Positions 1-6,026 of a stretch of DNA of 6,879 nt are shown piece after piece; positions within the stretch are counted from its first letter, which is position 1, and every line of letters begins with the position of its first letter. The notes beneath the pieces were generated by a model that was not told where the DNA came from, made no database searches, and saw only the letters and a list, made by a program, of their open reading frames with translations. The translations under genes and the position numbers were made by a program. Origin of the DNA: an uncultured euryarchaeote (GTDB lineage: Archaea; Thermoplasmatota; Poseidoniia; Poseidoniales; Thalassarchaeaceae); contig CALCEF010000209.1 of the NCBI GenBank assembly GCA_937901365.1, forward strand, positions 1 through 6,879, in the 5' to 3' direction.

Positions 1-675
1 GCGGAAAACGTGCTGGGCCTCGCCATGCCATCCCGCCATTCTTCAGATCACTCAATTGAAGATGCCAAAGCAACCGCTGAAGCCCTCGGCATGGAATTGC
101 AAATTCTACCCATCAATGAAATTCATGAAAGTGTGGACGAGTCCTTGCAAAATGAATTGGATGCAGGACATCCTGTTGCCAAAGAGAACTTGCAAGCACG
201 AATTCGAGGGACTCTGGTGATGGGAGCCGCCAATGCGAGAGGTGCAATGGCAATTGCGACTGGAAACAAGAGTGAATTGGCCATGGGTTACTGTACGCTA
301 TACGGTGACATGAATGGTGGTTATGCACCACTTGGAGACCTCTACAAAACTGAGGTCTATGAGGTCGCTCATGCCATTAATGAGAATGCGACGGGAGATG
401 CGCCCATCACTGAATCAACGATGACAAAGGCACCGTCGGCTGAATTGGCACCCGATCAGAAAGATGAGGACAATTTGCCCCCATACACGGTTCTAGACCC
501 AATCTTAGAGGATTGGATTGAGCGAGGTGTCCGAAATGATTCACCGCTGACTCCTGATGTCCTTGCACGGATCCACGCTAATGAGCACAAGCGCTGGCAA
601 TTGTGTCCAGCACCTCGTGTATCGAACAGGGCCTTTGGCCAAGGGTGGCGTCAACCACTCGCTTCGCGAAGATAA
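1..675 (+). CDS. nadE: NAD+ synthetase, C-terminal part (5' end outside window)
   Basis: Last step of NAD+ synthesis: the enzyme amidates nicotinic acid adenine dinucleotide using ATP, with nitrogen from glutamine or ammonia, in the cytoplasm. The frame is open from base 1, so the 224 visible residues are only the C-terminal part; the SGGxDS ATP loop and any N-terminal glutaminase domain lie to the left. Seen here, numbering from base 1: MPSRHSSDHS at 9-18, the ENLQARIRG helix at about 62-70, TGNKSELAMGYCTLYGDM at 87-104, and KAPSAELAPDQKDEDNLPPY at 143-162. All are hallmarks of the synthetase domain that bind ATP and the deamido-NAD substrate. The ending (KRWQLCPAPRVSNRAFG) resembles the C-terminus of the long glutamine-dependent type more than short ammonia-dependent enzymes; that is an inference. 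The GTG at base 10 is internal to a conserved motif and not a start. TAA stop at 673-675; acnX follows after 51 bp on the same strand. Confidence 0.95.
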   Translation, partial: AENVLGLAMPSRHSSDHSIEDAKATAEALGMELQILPINEIHESVDESLQNELDAGHPVAKENLQARIRGTLVMGAANARGAMAIATGNKSELAMGYCTLYGDMNGGYAPLGDLYKTEVYEVAHAINENATGDAPITESTMTKAPSAELAPDQKDEDNLPPYTVLDPILEDWIERGVRNDSPLTPDVLARIHANEHKRWQLCPAPRVSNRAFGQGWRQPLASRR

Positions 676-719
676 CCGGGCGGTGGACCCGCATCTTCAT
701 GGGTAAGTGCCGGCCGGTT
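674..719 (+). promoter_or_regulatory. long imperfect RNA hairpin between nadE and acnX
   Basis: The gap can fold nearly completely. Bases 674-679 pair with 714-719, 681-683 pair with 710-712 across one G-G mismatch, and two G-U pairs follow (684-709, 685-708). An internal loop then leads to 687-690 paired with 701-704, and 693-694 with 699-700 around a CUUC loop. It begins inside the nadE stop codon and ends 7 nt before the acnX ATG. No T-run follows it, so it is not a standard intrinsic terminator, and no Shine-Dalgarno sequence is visible before acnX. It could be an mRNA processing or stability element, a translational control element for acnX, or chance pairing in a GC-rich spacer (35 of 51 bases are G or C by my count). 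The pairing is seen; the function is not known. Confidence 0.45.
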
Positions 720-726
720 CCTACCG

Positions 727-2469
727 ATGGACATCCCGGCACCGCTCGCCGCCATGCTGGCAGGTGAGCACGGTCCAACCAAGCAGAAGGCCGCACGATT
801 GGTCATCGACTTGGCGGCTACAGCCGGGGCAACTGAGTTTGTCACGTGCGCGCACGCGCACGTGAGCGGTGTATCTCCACTCACCGGTGGTCACGGATTA
901 CGTCGCTTCTTAGCCGACCTTTCAGGCGATGAATTGGGTATTGTTGAGATTCCAACCACCTTGAACAGTGCAGGCTGTGACAAGGAAAAAATGGAAGAAA
1001 TGGATATTGAAACCGAGGATTTCCTCAAGCATCAATTCGAAATCGTGCACGCCTATGCAGAACTTGGAATCGAAGCTACGCTGTCCTGTACACCCTACGA
1101 CCGAGGCATCGAAAACGAAGGCATTGGATCTTGGGCTGAAAGCAATGCTGTGGCCTTTTCCAATTCGTATACCTCATTGATTACCAACCGCGAAAGTGGT
1201 CTTTCTGCACTGGCGACCGCCCTTACGGGATGGGCACCAAAGTGGGGTTTACACTTAGAAGAAAATCGAATGCCGAACATCCATGTCAAAGTGGATTGTG
1301 AATTGGATTACATTGCTGATTGGAGTGTGCTCGGCGATTGGATTGGGAAGCAAATTCAACCAAATTGGAGATTGCCTTGGGGCATGATGCCACACATCAC
1401 CGGCTTGCCAGATTACGTTTCTTTTGATCAGAAAAAGGCACTCACTGCGGCTGCAGCCAACTACGGGTGCCCAATGCTTTGGGCGGAAGGAATCTCTCCC
1501 GAACCACCACAATATACACCGGAAGGTGAACTTGTATTCACCGAAGAGGACCTGATGCAACGCTATGGAGATTTGGCGCCAACCGGTCAAGTCGATCTCG
1601 TCGTCATCGGTTGTCCACAAGCCAGTGTAGGAGAAGTCAGAACCACCGCAGCGGCCGTTCGAGCGAGAATGGAATTGGGGCAACGAATTTCCAATCAACG
1701 CCTATGGGTGTTCACCAGTGGACACAACCACCAATTGTTGGAACAAGAGGGGACACTCGACGTATTGGAGGAAGCGGGTGCTCTCATCCTCAAGGACACC
1801 TGTCCTGAGGTCACCCCATACAATCGAACAAAATACAATCATCTTCTCACGAACTCGCTCAAAGCCGAACATTATCTGACCAGTGGCCTGAATAGAATGC
1901 CCACCAGTGTCATGCGAATCGAAGACTGTGTAGCCCATGCTTTTGATGCGAGTTTGTCGGAAGGCGAACGCCCAATTCTAGATGGAAAGGCGGCAAAACC
2001 ACTCTCGACCGACAAGACCCATCGTGACGGCGATTTCTCTACATCTGGTCGAAGTTTGCCTTCGCAGAGTGCTTGGAGTACTCAAGGCAAAGCATTGGTA
2101 ACAGATGTTCCAATCACTTACCTCGGATACGTGAATCGAGATACAGGTGTAATCGAAGAACCCGGGCATCCGCTTGATGGGGTAGCGATTCAAGACACGA
2201 TTCTCATCTATCCCAAAGGAAGTGGTTCAACGGTTGCACCATTTATTCTGATGGGCCTCATTTACACAAACAAGGGGCCGAAGGCCATTGTCAACCGAGA
2301 TGTGTGTCCATTGACATTGCCCGCAGCATCGCTGTTGAACGTCCCCTACGCGCATGGATTTGGCGAAGATCCCTGCATGGAGATCAATACTGGTGACGAG
2401 GTTGAGATGCGATTGGAAAACGGGAGTGTCATGTTACAGGTTGTGAATCGCACGGCAGCATCTCCTTGA
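727..2469 (+). CDS. acnX: fused aconitase X (AcnX) large + swivelling small domain; probable phosphomevalonate dehydratase
   Basis: Member of the aconitase X family, Fe-S dehydratases. In archaea the two-subunit members dehydrate (R)-5-phosphomevalonate to trans-anhydromevalonate phosphate in the modified mevalonate (isoprenoid) pathway. Some bacterial members act on cis-3-hydroxy-L-proline. Here both parts are in one chain of 580 residues. The large catalytic domain is about 1-405, with AHVSG at 44-48, PTTLN at 76-80, SCTPY at 120-124, GCPQ at 295-298 and DTCP at 357-360. Cys121, Cys296 and Cys359 are the likely cluster ligands. A polar linker spans about 410-452. The small swivelling domain is about 453-580, with GKALVTD at 454-460, the HPLDG motif at 481-485 and the Gly/Ser loop KGSGSTVAP at 497-505. 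The ATG at 727 fits the family's usual N-terminus (AMLAGEHG, residues 9-16); the ATG at 699 is out of frame. No Shine-Dalgarno sequence is seen. The family call is firm; the substrate is inferred from the archaeal setting. Confidence 0.93.
   Translation: MDIPAPLAAMLAGEHGPTKQKAARLVIDLAATAGATEFVTCAHAHVSGVSPLTGGHGLRRFLADLSGDELGIVEIPTTLNSAGCDKEKMEEMDIETEDFLKHQFEIVHAYAELGIEATLSCTPYDRGIENEGIGSWAESNAVAFSNSYTSLITNRESGLSALATALTGWAPKWGLHLEENRMPNIHVKVDCELDYIADWSVLGDWIGKQIQPNWRLPWGMMPHITGLPDYVSFDQKKALTAAAANYGCPMLWAEGISPEPPQYTPEGELVFTEEDLMQRYGDLAPTGQVDLVVIGCPQASVGEVRTTAAAVRARMELGQRISNQRLWVFTSGHNHQLLEQEGTLDVLEEAGALILKDTCPEVTPYNRTKYNHLLTNSLKAEHYLTSGLNRMPTSVMRIEDCVAHAFDASLSEGERPILDGKAAKPLSTDKTHRDGDFSTSGRSLPSQSAWSTQGKALVTDVPITYLGYVNRDTGVIEEPGHPLDGVAIQDTILIYPKGSGSTVAPFILMGLIYTNKGPKAIVNRDVCPLTLPAASLLNVPYAHGFGEDPCMEINTGDEVEMRLENGSVMLQVVNRTAASP
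842..865. repeat. 24-bp near-perfect GC-rich palindrome inside acnX
   Basis: Eleven-base arms (842-852 and 855-865) are exact reverse complements around a central CA. Each arm carries a CACGTG core. Bases 843-864 alternate strictly between pyrimidine and purine, a pattern prone to Z-DNA. In RNA it would give a 10-bp stem with a GCAC loop. It encodes residues 39-46 of AcnX, next to the conserved HVSG segment, so coding constraint explains part but not all of it: synonymous third positions also fit the symmetry. Function unknown; it may be chance. Confidence 0.6.
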
Positions 2470-2491
2470 GGGAGGACTAACTCACCCCACC

Positions 2492-3478
2492 ATGCGCTGC
2501 ATCGTCACAGGAGGAGCTGGCTTCCTCGGAAGTCACCTGACCGAACAGTTGGTGGCGATGGGTCATTCGGTTGCTGTCATCGATGACATGTTCCGCGGTA
2601 GTCAAAAAAATCTCGAAGGCTGCAAGGGGATGGACGATTATTATCTCCTCATGGGAGATGCTTCAAATCGCGACCTTTACGAGAAGGCCGCTGACAAACT
2701 AGGAGGCGTAGATTGCGTTTACCACCTAGCGGCCATCAATGGAACACGATGGTTCCATGAGAGGCCGGATTTTGTCATACAAGTCAATCTGGATACACTT
2801 CGAACCGCCTTAGATTTCGCAATCACCCGGGGCTCAAGATTCGTTTTCACATCCTCACCTGAGGCGTTTGGAGAACAGCCTGAAATGCCTCTGACGAATG
2901 CGTCGGATAGTTTGTTCTCCTCAGCTTCTGAGCATGGTCGACATTCCTATGGTGCCAGCAAATATCTCGGTGAAATATTGGTCCAGCATGCGGTGAATGA
3001 CAGCAGTTTGGATGCGCGAATCGTGCGACCATTCAATGCCTACGGGCCAAGACTACCTGGAAACGCATATGGACAAGTCACTGGAATTTTCCTTGAACAA
3101 TGTCGTCGAGGCGATCCGATTACAATCCATGGAGATGGTACACAAACTCGCTCATTTACTTGGGTTGACGAGGCTGTAGAAGGCATCCGAATCGCCGGTG
3201 AATTGGATCAGGGCTTAGATGGCTCGCGATTGACTGGGGCGGCATTCAACCTCGGCAACCCCGAAGAGGTCAGTATCTCTGAATTGGCAAAACTCTGCCT
3301 AGAAATTACAGGTTCAAATTCTGAAATTCGCTACCAAGAAGTAGGGCACCCGGGTGACTCAAAACGGAGAGTGCCAGATATTTCTGAAACACAAAGCGCA
3401 TTGGGTTGGTCTCCGAGTCAGAGTCTGAAAGAGGGTTTGCAATCGTGCTGGCGATGGCTTCAGGCTGAGCATTCGTAG
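2492..3478 (+). CDS. NAD-dependent epimerase/dehydratase (extended SDR, nucleotide-sugar type)
   Basis: Cytoplasmic extended short-chain dehydrogenase of 328 residues, typical length for nucleotide-sugar epimerases, 4,6-dehydratases and UDP-glucuronate decarboxylases. The Rossmann NAD loop GGAGFLG is at 7-13. Asp31-Asp32 at the end of strand 2 favour NAD(H) over NADP(H). HLAA is at 78-81. The active site is Ser122-x-Glu124, with Tyr153 and Lys157 in YGASK. RPFNAYGPR is at 179-187, the substrate-binding stretch GDGTQTRSFTWVDE at 214-227, and NLGNPEE at 253-259. The S-P-E triplet sits where dehydratases have T-D-E and UDP-xylose synthases T-S-E, so a 4,6-dehydratase is less likely. The exact substrate is not recognised. 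It begins 22 bp after acnX; a GGAGGA at 2471-2476 lies 15 nt from the ATG, further than usual, so reinitiation after acnX is plausible. btpA follows after 8 bp. Confidence 0.9.
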   Translation: MRCIVTGGAGFLGSHLTEQLVAMGHSVAVIDDMFRGSQKNLEGCKGMDDYYLLMGDASNRDLYEKAADKLGGVDCVYHLAAINGTRWFHERPDFVIQVNLDTLRTALDFAITRGSRFVFTSSPEAFGEQPEMPLTNASDSLFSSASEHGRHSYGASKYLGEILVQHAVNDSSLDARIVRPFNAYGPRLPGNAYGQVTGIFLEQCRRGDPITIHGDGTQTRSFTWVDEAVEGIRIAGELDQGLDGSRLTGAAFNLGNPEEVSISELAKLCLEITGSNSEIRYQEVGHPGDSKRRVPDISETQSALGWSPSQSLKEGLQSCWRWLQAEHS

Positions 3479-3482
3479 GTGA
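3477..3482 (+). promoter_or_regulatory. Shine-Dalgarno site of the BtpA-family gene
   Basis: AGGTGA lies 4 nt before the ATG at 3487 and overlaps the TAG stop (3476-3478) of the preceding gene. It supports 3487 as the start and tight translational coupling between the two genes. Confidence 0.6.
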
Positions 3483-3486
3483 TTCC

Positions 3487-4278
3487 ATGCGTCGGAAAAT
3501 ACCCTCAGGCATCATCGGCATGGTTCATCTCAAAGCGCTGCCGGGTTCACCTGGATTTGCAGGTGACATAGATGCTGTTGAATCGGCAGCAATAGCCGAC
3601 GCGGCAACATTGCTGGCAGGAGGTGTTGATGCGATTTTGGTTGAAAACTTTGGAGATGTTCCATTTCACAAAACGGTTGACACGGTTACCGTAGCTGCGA
3701 TGACAAGGATCATCAGAGCAATCGTGGAAATGAGCGATGTCCCGGTTGGTGTCAATGTACTCCGAAATGATGCACATGCGGCTCTATCTATCGCTTCTGT
3801 GACCGGAGCCGCATTCATTCGAATCAATGTCCATATCGGTGCCATGGTAACCGATCAGGGCCTGATTGAAGGACAAGCCGCAGAGACCCTCCGTCTGAGA
3901 GATGTACTCAATTCAGATATTGCAATTCTAGCGGATATCGGGGTTAAGCATGCAACACCATTCGATGAAAAATGGTCCTTGGAGCAGGAGGCGAAAGATG
4001 CGTGGAATCGCGGTCTGGCTGATGCATTAATTCTCTCAGGAAGTGGTACTGGTTCGCCGACAAATGCAACCGATTTGGAGCGGGTAAAGCACGTGGTTCC
4101 AGAGGCCCCCCTCATTGTGGGTTCAGGAGTCAATAGTGAAACATTGCCCGAATTTTCTTTGGCCAATGCATGGATCGTCGGCACTGCACTCAAGCGAGAT
4201 GGGATGATTGAAAATGAAGTCGAATTAGCACAAGTTCTACGATTTACGAACACGAATCGTTCGACTGGCGATTGTTAA
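3487..4278 (+). CDS. BtpA/SgcQ-family TIM-barrel protein
   Basis: 263 residues, full length for the BtpA/SgcQ family. The cyanobacterial member is named for a role in stabilising photosystem I reaction-centre proteins, but homologues are widespread in non-photosynthetic archaea and bacteria, where the biochemical function is unknown. The fold is expected to be a (beta/alpha)8 barrel. Conserved motifs: IIGMVHLKALPGSPGF at 9-24, GGVDAILVENFGDVPF at 45-60, VPVGVNVLRNDAHAAL at 85-100, AAFIRINVHIGAMVTDQGLI at 108-127, ILADIGVKHATP at 147-158, LILSGSGTGSPT at 181-192, and a phosphate-loop-like VGSGVN at 211-216. Arg112 and Asp123 lie in the most conserved strand. No signal peptide or membrane segment is seen, so it is probably cytoplasmic. 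It is last in the + strand unit, and its final 42 bp overlap the 3' end of the permease gene on the other strand. Photosystem assembly should not be inferred here. Confidence 0.92.
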   Translation: MRRKIPSGIIGMVHLKALPGSPGFAGDIDAVESAAIADAATLLAGGVDAILVENFGDVPFHKTVDTVTVAAMTRIIRAIVEMSDVPVGVNVLRNDAHAALSIASVTGAAFIRINVHIGAMVTDQGLIEGQAAETLRLRDVLNSDIAILADIGVKHATPFDEKWSLEQEAKDAWNRGLADALILSGSGTGSPTNATDLERVKHVVPEAPLIVGSGVNSETLPEFSLANAWIVGTALKRDGMIENEVELAQVLRFTNTNRSTGDC

Positions 4279-5298
4279 CATCAACAAACCAAAAATGGCA
4301 TTGATTAGCAATGCCATCTGAACAGAGTAGGATTCCAGACCCCAACCTCGAATCATGATTGAGCGGCACGCTTCAGCCGTCCAAGTGGTTGGCAAGGCCC
4401 AAGAAACAGGTTGCAACCATCCCGGCAAAGCCTCGACTGGCCAAAGGATTCCTGAGAGCAACAATACTGGGAACAACAGAGGCATGTTCAATTGCATTGC
4501 TTGGAATTCTGATTTTGCCTTACTCGAGATGACCAAACCAAGGCACATGGCAGCCCAACCCAACAATAGGCAGACCGCGAAGAGTAGCAAGACACTGCCG
4601 TTGATTGGGATGTCAAATCCGAGTGTTGCAATGGCGATGACAACGGTCACCTGACCGATTAGAATTCCCGAAAATGCTCCGATGTGTCCCAACATGACTT
4701 CGGACGGCTGTGTTCCTGCTGCAAAGACTCGATCCAATGTACCATCATGCCGCTCCCCAACAAACGCCATCGTTGTGAGAATTGTACTGAACATGAAACA
4801 AACGAGAGTCATGATTCCAGGGGCTAGGAAATCGATGAAAGAAGGATCTCGATCGCCATAGATGGGTTCGGCAATATGCAATGGTAATTGCCCGCCGCTG
4901 GCCTCCTGCATCGCATCCCTAACCTCTAGAAGAATCGTATTCGTCACCTGTTGATTCGAATTGTCCAATACTACCGAAATAGTCCCATCAGGGAGCAAAT
5001 GCAGCACGGCCCAAGCATCGCCGTTTACAACTGAACTGTTGGCATCATCCATTGAATCTGAAAAGGAAACTAAGAGGGCATCACCACCCTCAACGTGGCC
5101 AATAAAAATTGCACTTTGTTCTGCAGGGCCATCATCGACGATGATTACATTGAGGTCTGTTGGAGTGCCACCAATCGCCCAACCAAACAGCAGAATCTGG
5201 AGGGCAGGCATTAGGACAATAAAGCCAAACATCCGTTTGTCCCTGCGCAAACTGGCAAATTTACGGGCAGCAATCGCATACACCCTCTGTAGGTTCAT
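4237..5298 (-). CDS. ABC-2 type transporter, membrane permease
   Basis: Membrane half of an ABC-2 exporter, 353 residues, paired with the ATPase encoded just upstream. Architecture: a short cytoplasmic N-terminus, first membrane helix at about 24-43, a large extracytoplasmic domain at about 44-155, then five helices at roughly 158-180, 205-227, 234-257, 272-289 and 325-345, ending in a basic tail. GERHDGTLDRVFAAGTQPSE (181-200) and the LSGILWPVEALPGW stretch (281-294) are typical of the YhhJ/YbhR-like ABC-2 permeases. Such systems export drugs, lipids or polysaccharides; the substrate cannot be read here. The start at 5298 is chosen because its ATG overlaps the ATPase stop as ATGA and has a perfect GGAGGTGA five nt before it. 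An in-frame ATG at 5319 would add seven residues and lies upstream of that site. The stop lies inside the btpA frame of the opposite strand. Confidence 0.92.
   Translation of the reverse strand: MNLQRVYAIAARKFASLRRDKRMFGFIVLMPALQILLFGWAIGGTPTDLNVIIVDDGPAEQSAIFIGHVEGGDALLVSFSDSMDDANSSVVNGDAWAVLHLLPDGTISVVLDNSNQQVTNTILLEVRDAMQEASGGQLPLHIAEPIYGDRDPSFIDFLAPGIMTLVCFMFSTILTTMAFVGERHDGTLDRVFAAGTQPSEVMLGHIGAFSGILIGQVTVVIAIATLGFDIPINGSVLLLFAVCLLLGWAAMCLGLVISSKAKSEFQAMQLNMPLLFPVLLLSGILWPVEALPGWLQPVSWALPTTWTAEACRSIMIRGWGLESYSVQMALLINAIFGLLMLTIASRTIRVRKS
4295..4317. other. perfect 9-bp stem-loop at the convergent gene ends
   Basis: Bases 4295-4303 and 4309-4317 are exact reverse complements with a 5-nt loop. 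It starts 16 nt after the btpA stop, so it lies in the btpA 3' UTR, and also inside the permease coding sequence (last membrane helix, about residues 327-335). Read on the - strand the stem is followed directly by a T-rich stretch, which looks like a terminator but would act before the permease stop codon. On the + strand no T-run follows. It may be an RNA 3'-end or stability element, or chance. Confidence 0.4.
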
Positions 5299-6002
5299 GC
5301 CTTCACCTCCCGACGACATAAAGCGAGGAATGCTTCTTCGAGCGAAGATGAGGATTGGGATTCCATCACCGATTGTGGTGTGTCTTCTGCTAGCAAAACA
5401 CCGTCACGCATCAGGCCGACGCGATTGGCTTTCCCTGCCTCATCGATGTAGTGTGTGGTAATTACAATCGTTGTTCCACTCGAGGCAATCTCTTGCAAGT
5501 GATTCCAAATTCTCGCACGTAACTCGGGATCTACCCCCACGGTAGGTTCATCCAACAACAACAGATTTGGTTCATGGAGGAGAGCAACCGCCAAACTAAC
5601 TCGGCGTTTCTGTCCACCTGACAACTTCCCAACCGGTCGGCTGGGTTCAGGTAAGTCTAGGAAATCTATGAGCCAGGCTTGTCGAGAAAGGATCTGCTCA
5701 GCCTTCATCCCATGTAGACGGCCATGAAATCTCATTGTTTCTGCAATGCTAAGATCTGGATAAAGGGCGATTTCCTGTGGCGCATAACCAACATCAGAAC
5801 CCGGTATCTCACCATTGACGTTCAATGTTCCAGACTCGGGTTCCAAAAAGCCAAGAATGACTTTCAGTAGAGTGGTTTTTCCGCATCCTGAGGGACCTAA
5901 TAATCCGTAAATTGAGCCCTCATCTACTGCCATATCTAGGCCCTGAAGAACTTGGATTGGGCCATAACCCCGTACAAGCCCTTTGACGGAGATGGCGGCC
6001 AT
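5295..6002 (-). CDS. ABC-2 type transporter, ATP-binding protein
   Basis: Cytoplasmic ATPase subunit of 235 residues that should dimerise and drive the permease encoded directly downstream. All nucleotide-binding motifs are intact: Walker A GPSGCGKT at 36-43, Q-loop Gln76 (APQE), signature LSGGQ at 127-131, Walker B LLLLDE at 147-152 with catalytic Glu152, D-loop around VGVDPE at 155-160, and switch His184. It resembles the DrrA/CcmA-type exporter ATPases; substrate unknown. The ATG at 6002 has GGAAAGGA six nt before it. The stop overlaps the permease ATG by 4 bp, so the two are translationally coupled and probably made in equal amounts. It follows maf by 24 bp, suggesting one transcript maf-ATPase-permease, although maf has no evident functional tie to export. 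Confidence 0.95.
   Translation of the reverse strand: MAAISVKGLVRGYGPIQVLQGLDMAVDEGSIYGLLGPSGCGKTTLLKVILGFLEPESGTLNVNGEIPGSDVGYAPQEIALYPDLSIAETMRFHGRLHGMKAEQILSRQAWLIDFLDLPEPSRPVGKLSGGQKRRVSLAVALLHEPNLLLLDEPTVGVDPELRARIWNHLQEIASSGTTIVITTHYIDEAGKANRVGLMRDGVLLAEDTPQSVMESQSSSSLEEAFLALCRREVKA
5303..5310 (-). promoter_or_regulatory. Shine-Dalgarno site that sets the permease start
   Basis: GGAGGTGA on the - strand, matching the anti-Shine-Dalgarno sequence at the 16S rRNA 3' end over eight bases, lies 5 nt before the ATG at 5298. It sits inside the last codons of the ATPase gene and decides for the 5298 start over 5319. Confidence 0.8.
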
Positions 6003-6005
6003 AGA

Positions 6006-6023
6006 CTGTCCTTTCCACGACAG
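6006..6023 (-). promoter_or_regulatory. Shine-Dalgarno site of the ABC ATPase within a small hairpin
   Basis: GGAAAGGA on the - strand (6009-6016) lies 6 nt before the ATPase ATG. It falls mostly in the 8-nt loop of a short inverted repeat (6006-6010 with 6019-6023), so it would be presented in the loop rather than fully hidden. The Shine-Dalgarno match is convincing; the 5-bp hairpin may be chance. Confidence 0.45.
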
Positions 6024-6026
6024 GCT

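Noticed and set aside
336..358. 7-bp inverted repeat in nadE
   Set aside because: Short arms with a 9-nt loop in a highly conserved coding motif; expected by chance.
674..719. iron-responsive-element-like control of an aconitase
   Set aside because: The loop is CUUC and lacks the CAGUGN hexaloop of true IREs; that system is animal-type, and only the hairpin itself is supported.
1255..1698. 147-residue - strand open frame inside acnX
   Set aside because: Opposite a strongly conserved AcnX coding region; shadow of codon use with no recognisable motif.
1788..1810. imperfect palindrome in acnX (10 bp with one bulge, 2-nt loop)
   Set aside because: It encodes the conserved Lys-Asp-Thr-Cys-Pro stretch and has a bulge; most likely imposed by the protein sequence.
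1..3300. recurrent GAATTGG word across several genes
   Set aside because: It is the in-frame codon pair for Glu-Leu plus the next base, reflecting TTG preference for leucine, not a dispersed repeat.
3547..3566. 7-bp inverted repeat early in the BtpA-family gene
   Set aside because: Short, coding, and with no link to a start or regulatory site.
3487..4278. photosynthesis gene (BtpA, photosystem I)
   Set aside because: The family is widespread in non-phototrophs and nothing else here is photosynthetic.
5299..5319. seven-residue N-terminal extension of the permease from ATG 5319
   Set aside because: The perfect Shine-Dalgarno sequence at 5303-5310 and the ATGA overlap point to ATG 5298; the extension would place the Shine-Dalgarno inside the gene.
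4961..5461. 166-residue + strand open frame opposite the ABC genes
   Set aside because: It runs antisense to the permease and ATPase, both with full conserved motifs; its product shows no recognisable family features.
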